Below, in pieces: positions 16,283 through 23,552 of a DNA stretch of 44,510 nt. The DNA is from a bacterium (GTDB lineage: Bacteria; 4484-113): positions 1 to 44,510 of the forward strand of contig JAOZQG010000006.1 in NCBI GenBank assembly GCA_029932365.1, in the 5' to 3' direction. The position numbers were made by a program, and so were the translations under genes. The stretch's first letter is position 1. The number at the start of each line of letters is the position of its first letter. The notes below the pieces were generated by a model. It saw only the letters and a program-made list of their open reading frames with translations, searched no databases and was not told the origin of the DNA.

Positions 16283-16364
16283 ACAGCCGTTCCTTATGAT
16301 TTCACAGGGTTCTCTTTGGCTTGAGCGCCGTTACAATTCGCGCTGCCGTCCCGTTTTAACGCAG

Positions 16365-17351
16365 TTAAACATCTCCCTTATACAGCTCGCCCTTCTCATG
16401 GCGCTCCTTCAGGCGTTTAAGCATATCCTCGGTCATCTTCGCCAGGTCGTAGGCCGGCTGCCAGCCCCACTCTTCCCGGGCGGCGCTGTCGTCAAGGCTG
16501 CTGGGCCAGCTGTCCGCAATGTCCTGGCGGAAGTCGGGCTCGTAGGTGACCTCGAAGTCGGGGACATGTTTCTTAATCTCGGCAGCCAGCTCACCCGCGG
16601 TGAAGCTCATCGCGCCCACGTTGAAGTCGCCGTGATGCTTGAGGGATTCGAACGGCGCCGCCATCAGGTCCATCGTGGCTTTGATGCAATCGGGCATATA
16701 CATCATAGGCAGCGCAGTGTCCTCTCTCACAAAGCAGGTGTATCGCCCTTCCTCGATCGCCTTGTAGTAAATCTCCACGGCGTAATCCGTGGTGCCCCCG
16801 CCGGGCAGCGTCTCCGCTGAGATGATTCCCGGATAGCGCAGGCCGCGCGCGTCAACGTTGAATCTTCGGACATAGTAATCGCAGAGCAGCTCGCCGGCAA
16901 CTTTGGTGACACCATACATGGTAGTGGGCTTCAGCACGGTTTCCTGAGGCGTGTTGTCGCGCGGGGTTTCCGGCCCGAACACGGCGATACTGGAGGGGCA
17001 GAGCACCTGAACCAGGTCGTGCTCGCGCGCCGCTTCCAGCGTGTTGATAAGGCCGGTCACGTTCACGTCCCAGCATCGCTGCGGGTTCTTCTCGCCCTTG
17101 GCGGAAAGTATCGCCGCCATATTGACAATGGTGTCGATGCTGAACTCCTTGATGGTTTCGTTCAGCCTTTTCCGGTCCACCACATCGCACCAGGTGAAGG
17201 GCCCCGAATCGCGCAGCTCGGGCGAAGGTTTGGTCTTTCGCCCCGCCGCAACCACGTTGTCCGCGCCATACTTCTCGCGCAGCGCGAGCGTGAGTTCACT
17301 GCCAATCTGGCCCACCGCGCCGACTACAAGTATGCGCTTGATTTCCCGCAT
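16365..17351 (-). CDS. tdh: L-threonine 3-dehydrogenase, SDR (epimerase-like) type
   Basis: This extended short-chain dehydrogenase oxidises L-threonine with NAD+ to 2-amino-3-ketobutyrate, the substrate of Kbl. It is the epimerase-like form known from animals and from cold-adapted Flavobacterium, not the zinc-dependent E. coli form. Visible elements are the NAD loop VGAVGQIGSEL (10-20), DVNVTGLINTLEAA, the catalytic PSSIAVFG, the YGVTK pair (Y146, K150), RYPGII and GGGTTDYAVEIYYKA. Length is 328 residues. GGAGG lies 5 nt before ATG 17351. It heads the tdh - acsA - acp - kbl operon, with a promoter about 95-120 nt upstream. Confidence 0.94.
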   Translation of the reverse strand: MREIKRILVVGAVGQIGSELTLALREKYGADNVVAAGRKTKPSPELRDSGPFTWCDVVDRKRLNETIKEFSIDTIVNMAAILSAKGEKNPQRCWDVNVTGLINTLEAAREHDLVQVLCPSSIAVFGPETPRDNTPQETVLKPTTMYGVTKVAGELLCDYYVRRFNVDARGLRYPGIISAETLPGGGTTDYAVEIYYKAIEEGRYTCFVREDTALPMMYMPDCIKATMDLMAAPFESLKHHGDFNVGAMSFTAGELAAEIKKHVPDFEVTYEPDFRQDIADSWPSSLDDSAAREEWGWQPAYDLAKMTEDMLKRLKERHEKGELYKGDV

Positions 17352-17729
17352 GCCTACCTCCGGGTGGGGAGTATTCAGATTAACCGATCATGGTGCCAGG
17401 ATTTATATCACACGCTATCGACCGGCTCCATTCCCGCGCACCAAGTTACACAAGGCTATGACCTTTGTCAAGTGAAATGGTTAACAGTTCAGCATACTGG
17501 TCGTCACCGCTACGCTCATTGCACGAATGGACCTAACCTGCCGTATATCAGGGACGACCGAACCAATGCGTCAAGCTGCCCGCGTTCTTGAGGTCACCGC
17601 GCTAACACCCCGGGTCACGAATCGTAACGCTCTAAAGGCACCGGTCAGGCAGCAATCGCGCCTGAGCGAGTGACTTTGTAGCGGAGTCGCCTATCACGTG
17701 GCTGCTCGCTGACGGCGAACGACTCGCCG
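17352..17729. other. 378-bp intergenic region upstream of tdh
   Basis: The longest non-coding gap in the window. It contains the candidate tdh promoter at 17443-17471 and a GC-rich hairpin at its far end (17709-17733). The ORFs drawn across it (17019-17591, 17041-17475) are antisense extensions of tdh with no ribosome-binding site or protein-like composition. I recognise no tRNA, riboswitch or small gene in 17480-17700. Confidence 0.5.
17443..17471 (-). promoter_or_regulatory. candidate promoter of the tdh operon
   Basis: On the minus strand, a perfect TTGACA (complement 17466-17471), a 17-bp spacer, and a weak TAACTT (complement 17443-17448). It predicts a leader of about 85 nt. A TATAAA closer to the gene (complement 17402-17407) lacks a -35 partner. 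Confidence 0.5.
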
Positions 17730-17733
17730 TCAG
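17709..17733 (-). terminator. hairpin at the end of the purM - lipoprotein operon
   Basis: CTGACGGCGA and TCGCCGTCAG form a perfect 10-bp stem around a 5-nt loop. The stem overlaps the lipoprotein's stop codon (17730-17732). No U-run follows on the minus strand, so it may be a stabilising 3' stem or a factor-dependent terminator rather than a classical intrinsic one. Confidence 0.45.
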
Positions 17734-18104
17734 GATTCTAATCCTTGTCCGGGCGTCGCCCGCCTGACTTTCAGCTCCACGCTCGTCGTTCTACCTACCC
17801 TGACGGATACGCTTTCAGGCGAGATGATATCCAGTTTGACACCGTTTACGTTCCGGACCTCAAAACCGTACGTCCCGGCTTCTACACCTTCGAAAATCGT
17901 AACACCCCGTTCGTTCACGTTCTGCGAATACTTCGCCTTGCCGCTTTCGTCGATCAGGCTCACGCTCACGTAGCCGTAAGTCCCGCCAGCTTCGTTATAA
18001 ACTTCTACCTTGATCACGCTCTTAATGTTGGCTCGGAGTTGCGCGCAGCCCACCACCGTCAGCAGCAACAGTGCGGCAACTGACAGGATCACAGAAATTC
18101 TCAT
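17730..18104 (-). CDS. small lipoprotein with a beta-sandwich domain
   Basis: A 124-residue lipoprotein from ATG 18104. That start is preferred because GGGAGG lies 7 nt before it and it gives a clean signal peptide ending in the lipobox VVGC. After a short helical spacer, the rest is a single beta-rich domain whose pattern (VYVSVSLIDESG, then GVTIFEGVEAGTYGFEVRNVNG) is like carboxypeptidase-regulatory or Cna-B-type sandwiches, which often follow lipidation sites. A cell-surface or periplasmic role is likely; no enzyme motif is seen. It lies 24 nt downstream of purM, so it is co-transcribed with a purine gene without an obvious functional link. Confidence 0.8.
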   Translation of the reverse strand: MRISVILSVAALLLLTVVGCAQLRANIKSVIKVEVYNEAGGTYGYVSVSLIDESGKAKYSQNVNERGVTIFEGVEAGTYGFEVRNVNGVKLDIISPESVSVRVGRTTSVELKVRRATPGQGLES

Positions 18105-18128
18105 GGAAAAGCCTCCCAAAAACCAGGA

Positions 18129-19184
18129 TTACTCTATCAAAACATTGCCGCTACCGGAAACAACCTCGCCCAACCTGAGCAGCTTAATTTCGTTTTCATT
18201 CAACGAAAGCGCGGCTTCAGCCTGCTCGGGAGCGGCAATCAGTATGCATCCAATGCCCATATTGAACGTATTCCACATTTCCCGGTCGTCCACTCCCCCT
18301 GCTTCGGCGATGCGCTGAAACACAGGATACACGGGAATCGCCGAGCGGGTAATCCGCACGTCCAGACCAGAAGGCAGCATCCTGGCGGCGTTGCCCGGGA
18401 GGCCGCCGCCGCTGATATGAGCCACCGCCTTAATTTCAATTTCTGCCTTCAGCAGTATCTGCAGATGCCGGTAGTAGATGGTAGTAGGTTTCAGCAATTC
18501 TTCGGCCAGCGAACAACCCAGACGGTCGTCGCGCTTCAGCCAGTCGCGCTCCGGCAGCGACTCAAACGCCTTGCGCACCAGCGAGTAACCGTTGGAATGC
18601 ACCCCGTTTGAGGAAAACCCGAGCACGATATCACCTGCCACAACGCTTCCGCCGTCGATCCGGCGGCGAGAATCCACGACGCCCACGGCGAAACCTACGA
18701 GGTCATATTCGCCTTCACCGTAAACGTCCCCCATCTCGGCCAGCTCACCGCCGAGCAAAGAGCAGCCGCACTCCAGGCACCCGTCGCGCATGCCCGAAAC
18801 GAGCCGCTGGACAATTTTCGGGTCCAGCCTGTTGCATGCGATGTAGTCAAGAAAGAACAGGGGTGCCGCGCCCGTCGTGATAACATCATTTACGCTGACC
18901 GCTACAAGGTCCCGACCTACGTTCTCCCAGGCGTCGAAGCGCGCCGCGAGCTTCACTTTAGTGCCCACGCCGTCAGTCGAGGCCACCAGCACCGGGTCGT
19001 CGCACTGCTCGAAATCCGCTTTGTAAGCACCTCCGAACGCGCCTATTGCTGAGAGTACACGCGAGGTATGGGTCGCTTCTGCAAGCGGCTTGATAAGCTT
19101 GATTGCAGCGTCCTGCGCGGCTATCGATACGCCAGCCTGCTCGTAGGTCAGGCTGCGCTTCTTCAACGGTTCATCTCGTTCCAT
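18129..19184 (-). CDS. purM: phosphoribosylformylglycinamidine cyclo-ligase (AIR synthetase)
   Basis: PurM closes the imidazole ring of FGAM to give AIR using ATP (step 5 of purine synthesis). Typical stretches are SLTYEQAGVSI, the VLVASTDGVGTKVKLA segment, GRDLVAVSVNDVITTGAAPLFFLDYIA, GELAEMGDVYGEGEYDLVGFAVG and the GFSSNGVHSNGYSLVR block. Length is about 351 residues from ATG 19184. A GTG at 19199 is also in frame and would leave only a 7-nt leader after the TATAAT boxes at 19213-19225, so the start is uncertain by five codons. It is followed 24 nt later by the small lipoprotein gene. Confidence 0.95.
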   Translation of the reverse strand: MERDEPLKKRSLTYEQAGVSIAAQDAAIKLIKPLAEATHTSRVLSAIGAFGGAYKADFEQCDDPVLVASTDGVGTKVKLAARFDAWENVGRDLVAVSVNDVITTGAAPLFFLDYIACNRLDPKIVQRLVSGMRDGCLECGCSLLGGELAEMGDVYGEGEYDLVGFAVGVVDSRRRIDGGSVVAGDIVLGFSSNGVHSNGYSLVRKAFESLPERDWLKRDDRLGCSLAEELLKPTTIYYRHLQILLKAEIEIKAVAHISGGGLPGNAARMLPSGLDVRITRSAIPVYPVFQRIAEAGGVDDREMWNTFNMGIGCILIAAPEQAEAALSLNENEIKLLRLGEVVSGSGNVLIE

Positions 19185-19212
19185 AAGGCACGGCCCCACG
19201 GGGCTGTCATCA

Positions 19213-19225
19213 ATTATATATTATA
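19213..19225 (-). promoter_or_regulatory. twin -10 boxes upstream of purM
   Basis: Two minus-strand TATAAT hexamers partly in tandem (complement 19213-19218 and 19220-19225). They imply a leader of about 7-25 nt depending on the box and start codon used. No clear -35 is found. Confidence 0.5.
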
Positions 19226-19245
19226 CAGGTATGCCTTGATTGGAA

Positions 19246-20097
19246 TTAGAAGCTTGTGTAGTAAAACCTCTGGAGCCACTCAGCAAGCCTATCCAGACCG
19301 CCCAGGGCAAAGGTCCCAACTATAATCGCCGCTATGATAACCGCTAAGAAGCCGCCCAGAAGCGACCACGAGTCCTCCGAGCGGCGAAAAGCCTCAAAGC
19401 TGCGCCATTCAAACCTCCTCCAGCGCCCACGCCGTAACCACCGTCCGAGAATAAAAATGTAAGCCAGGACAAGCCAGCCTGCACCGATATAGATATAGCC
19501 GGCTATGACCGAAGGCTCCGAGCTGGACATCGGCAAAGACCCGGCCAGGTCCCAGGGGCGGTTCAGGAGCAAAAGCCCCACGTGGAAAAACGCTGTAGCC
19601 AAGACCGGCGGGCAGAAAAGACACACGCACACCGCCACACCGAATGCTCCTGCCGGAAGCCCTAGCTGTGCCAGCGGTATCAGGCCGAGCGTCAAAGGCA
19701 GCAAATACGGCCACGAAACGGGGCTCGCCATATACAACCCGCAAACCGGCCCAAAGGACTGCTCGCGCAGGAAATCCTCGTTATCTCTTGATAGCGGAAT
19801 GCCCCGGCCGACGAGCCTCTTTGCTCCGCTTCGAGCATCCGTGTCCTCGGGGAAAGGCGCAGCACGGTCGGCAGATTCCCCGGGCCGACCCGCGTCGGCG
19901 CCCAGGCCGGTTTTGCTGTCCCGGAATGCCTTCTTCGCGCCTGCTCTCACATCATCTTGGGAAGTACGGCTACCGGACGTCCTGCTACGTTTTTCCTCCA
20001 GGCGTTTTAACCTGTCTCCGAGAAAATCGCCGGGCGCGCGTGCACGACCGGCACGGTCACCGGTCCCACCTTTCACCGGTCGTTTCTCTTCGTCCAC
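19246..20097 (-). CDS. multi-pass membrane protein with long charged N-terminal region
   Basis: Not recognised. From GTG 20097 (AGGTGA 7 nt before it) the protein is about 283 residues. The first 125 residues are hydrophilic, rich in Arg, Asp, Gly and Ser and probably disordered. They are followed by four or five hydrophobic helices: WPYLLPLTLGLIPLAQLGL, AVCVCLFCPPVLATAFF, an SVIAGYIYIGAGWLVLAYIF segment and a terminal GGFLAVIIAAIIVGTFAL. An Arg/Trp-rich loop (GRWLRRGRWRRF) lies between the last helices. The preceding gene encodes another charged, single-helix protein and stops 18 nt upstream, so the two may form a membrane complex. Confidence 0.7.
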   Translation of the reverse strand: MDEEKRPVKGGTGDRAGRARAPGDFLGDRLKRLEEKRSRTSGSRTSQDDVRAGAKKAFRDSKTGLGADAGRPGESADRAAPFPEDTDARSGAKRLVGRGIPLSRDNEDFLREQSFGPVCGLYMASPVSWPYLLPLTLGLIPLAQLGLPAGAFGVAVCVCLFCPPVLATAFFHVGLLLLNRPWDLAGSLPMSSSEPSVIAGYIYIGAGWLVLAYIFILGRWLRRGRWRRFEWRSFEAFRRSEDSWSLLGGFLAVIIAAIIVGTFALGGLDRLAEWLQRFYYTSF

Positions 20098-20115
20098 CGG
20101 ACTGTCACCTCGCAA

Positions 20116-20505
20116 CTATCTCAAACGCCAGAAGTGCGCAAGCACAATCAGCGGAAAAACCGGCGAACACAGAGCCAGCAGCAACATCCCCAGGCAGCCG
20201 GTCTTCGCCTTGGGTGTTTTCTTGGTTTCCACTAACTCTTCGGTTCTAGCTTTATACTCCTTAGCCTTTTTAGTTGCCTGCTTGGCGGCGTCCCACGGCT
20301 GCGGAGCACCGGTGTCCTTGCGCTTGTACTGCTTACGCTCGAAATGAGCGCCTTCCCCCGGCTTGAGCGGGCGCCCGCTGAATTTGGAAGCTTCATCGGC
20401 CCGATCCTGTTCCGTTTTGGTGGATTTCTTGATAACGCTTTCGTCAGGCGCGCGAATCGGCTTTCGTCGTTTAGAAGTACCCCCCGAGTTTCGACGTTCT
20501 TCCAT
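20116..20505 (-). CDS. lysine-rich protein with a C-terminal membrane helix
   Basis: A 129-residue protein, not recognised. About 100 N-terminal residues are very rich in Lys, Arg and Glu with no hydrophobic core, so probably disordered, and the protein ends in one hydrophobic helix (CLGMLLLALCSPVFPLIVLAHF). That makes it tail-anchored with the charged part in the cytoplasm. GGAGG lies 6 nt before ATG 20505. It is the first gene of a pair with the multi-pass protein at 19246, which also has a disordered charged N terminus; both could bind nucleic acid or acidic lipids, which is speculation. Confidence 0.7.
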   Translation of the reverse strand: MEERRNSGGTSKRRKPIRAPDESVIKKSTKTEQDRADEASKFSGRPLKPGEGAHFERKQYKRKDTGAPQPWDAAKQATKKAKEYKARTEELVETKKTPKAKTGCLGMLLLALCSPVFPLIVLAHFWRLR

Positions 20506-20577
20506 CTCCGACCTCCGAAACCCACTTGCTGGATTCGCTATTAGTATAGCACTGCCAAGGACAGCTTGAGAAGTCTG

Positions 20578-20606
20578 TTGGCAGAGCTCTTTCCGTATGG
20601 TAAACT
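20578..20606 (+). promoter_or_regulatory. promoter of the leaderless DinB-like gene
   Basis: TTGGCA (20578-20583), a 17-bp spacer, and TAAACT (20601-20606), ending 7 nt before ATG 20614. A full sigma70-like promoter places the transcript start at or within a base or two of the start codon. Confidence 0.65.
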
Positions 20607-20613
20607 GAATGTG

Positions 20614-21042
20614 ATGGCAAGGGAGGCTGTTGAAAAGCTCTGCCGGCGCCTGGCCGAGGAACGGGCGCGCACTCTGCGCACTATCGGGCAGGCGATAGAA
20701 GAGGACGACTTGCTAAAACCTTCCGGCACCGAGGACCTCAGCGTCCTGGACATCCTGGAGCGCATTGCCGCTTCGGATAGCGAGCTGACTGCGGGCGTTG
20801 TCCCGCTGAAAGGCGTCTCGCCGGTGGGCCCGTTTCTGCACCCGCTGTACTTCATTCGCGTGGCCTCGGAGGGGCGCGGCAGGCTCCTAACCGAGCTTTC
20901 ACAAATGACGGACGACGACCTGGACCGCCCCTACCGAGATACAGGCATGACCGTGCGCGAGGTCGTTGAAGAGCTAATCGACGATGAGTGCGAGCATTTG
21001 CGCCCGGCGCTTGAACGCTACATCGAATCAAAGGGCAACTAG
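20614..21042 (+). CDS. DinB-like four-helix protein
   Basis: This 142-residue protein has the amphipathic four-helix pattern of the DinB/YfiT superfamily: helix 1 (EAVEKLCRRLAEERARTLRTIGQAI), a segment at DLSVLDILERIAASDSEL, and a final helix TVREVVEELIDDECEHLRPALERY that normally carries metal-binding histidines. Only one clear family-position His is present (in ECEHLRP), and the first His position is missing, so the metal site may be incomplete. It may be a thiol-S-transferase-like relative. ATG 20614 is chosen over the track start because a promoter ends 7 nt before it. It is divergent from the lysine-rich protein gene. Confidence 0.7.
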   Translation: MAREAVEKLCRRLAEERARTLRTIGQAIEEDDLLKPSGTEDLSVLDILERIAASDSELTAGVVPLKGVSPVGPFLHPLYFIRVASEGRGRLLTELSQMTDDDLDRPYRDTGMTVREVVEELIDDECEHLRPALERYIESKGN

Positions 21043-21059
21043 GCGGGAGTTCTCCCTAG
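21039..21059 (+). terminator. weak hairpin after the DinB-like gene
   Basis: GGGA-GTTC-TCCC forms a 4-bp core stem, extended by CTA/TAG with a 3-nt bulge, overlapping the stop codon. It is followed by a pyrimidine-rich AGCTTTCTCCT. It may terminate this gene and face the convergent fhs. Weak evidence. Confidence 0.25.
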
Positions 21060-21147
21060 AGCTTTCTCCTATCATCCTGCATTCATACGCTTGCGCACGG
21101 GGACGTTTACTCCGCAGCCGCCCGCTCAAAAGCGTTACAGCGCAGCC

Positions 21148-22947
21148 TTACGCGAGGTTCTTGATTACAAAGCCACCGAAGGCGTCATCGTCGCGTTCAA
21201 GCTCCAGTTTGCGCGCGCCGGCCGTGGCGTAGGTCATCCCCGGCATCTCAAAGACGCTTCCGCACATCGCCACAATCCAGCCGGGTCCGCCCGCGTAACG
21301 AACCTTTGTTACCGTTATCGGCCTTCCGGTCGGGTCGCCTCGGTATTTCGCATCGTCGGTGATTGAATACTGCGTTTTGCTCATGCACACGTTGAGCATC
21401 GGTTCGTGCAGAGCTTCAATGGACGCCATAGCAGAGTCGACGCCGCGACCGTACCGCACTTCTCCGGCGCGGTAGATTTCGCGCGCGATGGTCTCAATTA
21501 TGCCCTTGAGATTCATCGTGCGCGGGTAAAGCAGGCGGAAATCCCTGGCGGTCTTTTCGTGGGTCATGCTAATGGTGTCAAGAACGGTTGCGGCCAGCTC
21601 TTCGGTTCCCTTAGGGCCGTCCGCATAGCCTGAATGAACCTCGCAGGGCACGCCGATTTCGTCGCGCACGTACCCGACTATCGCATCCAGTTCGGCCTCG
21701 GTGTTGAAGCTGAAGCGGTTCACCGCAACGACAACCGGTATGTTGTACTTGCGCAGGTTCTCCACGTGTATGCGCAGATTCCACATACCAGCCAGGCAGC
21801 CTTTAACGCTCTCGGGGAAGCGGAAAAGCCGCTGCTCCCGCTTGGTCTTGCCGACAGGCTCCATCCCCCCCTGGTATTTCAGGTCGCGCGTCGAGCAGAC
21901 GATGACGGCGCAGGATGGGTGCCGCCCGGTGGTCCGGCAGACGATATCGAGGAACTTCTGCGCGCCAAGGTCGGCTGCGAAGCCGCCTTCGGTGACCACG
22001 TAATCGCAGGCCTTCACCGCCGTCTCCAGCGCCACCACCGACGAGTTACCGTGCGCGATATTGGCGAACGGGCCGGTGTGTATGAAGACGCCGTTGCCGG
22101 CCAGCGTCTGCACCAGGTTGGGATTGAACGCGTGCAGCAGGATGGAAAGCAGCGCGCCGACGGCATCAATCTTCTGCGCAGTAATTAGCTCGCCCCGCTG
22201 GTATTCACCCACGACGATGCGGCCCAGCCGGCGGCGCAGGTCGTCCATGCTGGTCGCCAGGCCCAGCGTGGCCATCACTTCGCTGGCGGCGGTAATCACA
22301 TAGCGCGATTTCAGCCGCAGACTCTCGTCAACGTACTTGCCGGATGCCGACAGGTGTATCTGGCGAACACTGCGGTCAACCATATCCACCGCGCGCGGCC
22401 ACCAGACCTTCTTCAGATTCACCTTGTGCCTGTTTTTTCCCTCATAGGCGTAAGCCATAAGCATGGCGAACAGCAGATTGTGCGCTGCGCCGACTGCGTG
22501 AATGTCGCCGGTAAAGTGCATGTTGATGTCTTCCATGGGGATGACCTGCGAGTAGCCGCCTCCGGCGGCGCCGCCCTTCATCCCCAGCACGGGGCCCATT
22601 GAGGGCTCGCGCAGCACGGCGGTGGCCTTCTGTTTGGGACTGCCCTTGCGCCCCAGGACGCGGTTCATCGCGTCGGTCAGCGCTATGGTGGTCAGCGTCT
22701 TGCCGCTGCCCCTGGGCGTGGGAGTCATCGCCGTGGTGATGATGATGTGGCCGTCGGCGCGGCGTTTGAGATGACGCTGCACCTGGGTACCGTCAATCTT
22801 GGCGATGCGGTTGCCGTAAGAGTAGAATTCCTCCGGGTCGGTGGGTAAGCCCATATCACCCGCCACCTGTTCAATGGAACGGGCGTTGGCCAGCGCATCG
22901 GCTGCTATCAAGTAGCTCGGGGGCGTGGGATGCTTGATTCTGATCAC
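21148..22947 (-). CDS. fhs: formate-tetrahydrofolate ligase
   Basis: Fhs joins formate to THF with ATP to give 10-formyl-THF, which PurN and PurH use. Typical blocks are REPSMGPVLGMKGGAAGGGYSQVIPMEDINMHFTGDIHAV, VDRSVRQI, VVALETAVKACDYVVTEGGFAADLGAQKF and PVVVAVNRF. The usual P-loop GEGKTTTT reads GSGKTLTT, and the N-terminal third diverges from common homologues. Length is 600 residues against about 555-560 normally. GTG 22947 is preferred: GAGGAG lies 7 nt before it, and the track's TTG at 22953 falls too close to that site. The divergent neighbour encodes a DinB protein. Confidence 0.94.
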   Translation of the reverse strand: MIRIKHPTPPSYLIAADALANARSIEQVAGDMGLPTDPEEFYSYGNRIAKIDGTQVQRHLKRRADGHIIITTAMTPTPRGSGKTLTTIALTDAMNRVLGRKGSPKQKATAVLREPSMGPVLGMKGGAAGGGYSQVIPMEDINMHFTGDIHAVGAAHNLLFAMLMAYAYEGKNRHKVNLKKVWWPRAVDMVDRSVRQIHLSASGKYVDESLRLKSRYVITAASEVMATLGLATSMDDLRRRLGRIVVGEYQRGELITAQKIDAVGALLSILLHAFNPNLVQTLAGNGVFIHTGPFANIAHGNSSVVALETAVKACDYVVTEGGFAADLGAQKFLDIVCRTTGRHPSCAVIVCSTRDLKYQGGMEPVGKTKREQRLFRFPESVKGCLAGMWNLRIHVENLRKYNIPVVVAVNRFSFNTEAELDAIVGYVRDEIGVPCEVHSGYADGPKGTEELAATVLDTISMTHEKTARDFRLLYPRTMNLKGIIETIAREIYRAGEVRYGRGVDSAMASIEALHEPMLNVCMSKTQYSITDDAKYRGDPTGRPITVTKVRYAGGPGWIVAMCGSVFEMPGMTYATAGARKLELERDDDAFGGFVIKNLA

Positions 22948-22985
22948 GGGCAAACTCCTCGCCTGTGGTATTGTCGGCGGTCTTC

Positions 22986-22991
22986 ATTATA
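22986..22991 (-). promoter_or_regulatory. -10 box of fhs
   Basis: TATAAT on the minus strand with a weak TTTCAG 17 bp upstream (complement 23009-23014). The predicted leader is about 30 nt and includes GAGGAG. It lies back to back with the DinB gene's region. Confidence 0.5.
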
Positions 22992-23033
22992 GAATATAGC
23001 CGCTTTACCTGAAACAACGGACGGGAGGATACT

Positions 23034-23549
23034 ATGAACAACACGCATCATCCGGGTCCGCCCGGGACAAGCGAGCTTCTGGCGCGGCAGTTCCAGTTCG
23101 CCCGCGATTCGACCATTACGCTGCTGCATGAGTTCGACGAGGAAACCGCGCGCTGGCGTCCCACGCCGCATAACAACAACGCGCTGTGGCTGGCGGGACA
23201 CTTGCTCATCTCCAATGACGAGATGAGGGAAGCCCTGGGATTCCCCAAGCGGGACCAGGGACCTCAGGTAGACCCAGACTTCAACATCGGCGGCTTCTTC
23301 CACGAAGACAGGGACTACCCGTCCTTCGCTGAGTTCTCTAACGCGCTCATTGCGGAAAGGGACAATCTTATTGCAGCCATCAAAGGAATGTCCGCGGAAG
23401 ACCTGGCCAGACCGACAGAGGGGCCGCTGGCGGAGCTCTGCCCCACGCTCACCGACCTGGTTTCGCTGATAATCGCGCACGAGAACATCCACAACGGGCA
23501 GATGTATTTCCTGCGTCGGGGACTGGGCAAAGAACCACTGATAAAATGA
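23034..23549 (+). CDS. DinB family metal-binding protein
   Basis: This 171-residue protein is a clear DinB/YfiT member: a four-helix bundle carrying a metal site made of three histidines, H56 in LWLAGHLL and H149 and H153 in AHENIHNGQ. Relatives include thiol-dependent S-transferases and DNA-damage-inducible DinB of Bacillus, though substrates are usually unknown. GGGAGGA sits 4-5 nt before ATG 23034. A methyltransferase gene follows 3 nt after its stop. A second, more degenerate DinB-like gene lies 2 kb away on the other side of fhs. Confidence 0.88.
   Translation: MNNTHHPGPPGTSELLARQFQFARDSTITLLHEFDEETARWRPTPHNNNALWLAGHLLISNDEMREALGFPKRDQGPQVDPDFNIGGFFHEDRDYPSFAEFSNALIAERDNLIAAIKGMSAEDLARPTEGPLAELCPTLTDLVSLIIAHENIHNGQMYFLRRGLGKEPLIK
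23542..23547 (+). promoter_or_regulatory. -10 box of leaderless methyltransferase gene
   Basis: TAAAAT overlapping the last codons and stop of the DinB gene, followed by GAGTA and GTG 23553, a 5-nt gap. No Shine-Dalgarno is available for the GTG, so it is either leaderless or read through from the DinB transcript. Confidence 0.5.
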
Positions 23550-23552
23550 GTA

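Noticed and set aside
17019-17591. Plus-strand ORF extending over the tdh 5' end and the intergenic region
   Set aside because: It is antisense to tdh for most of its length and has no start signal; the intergenic part alone shows no coding bias.
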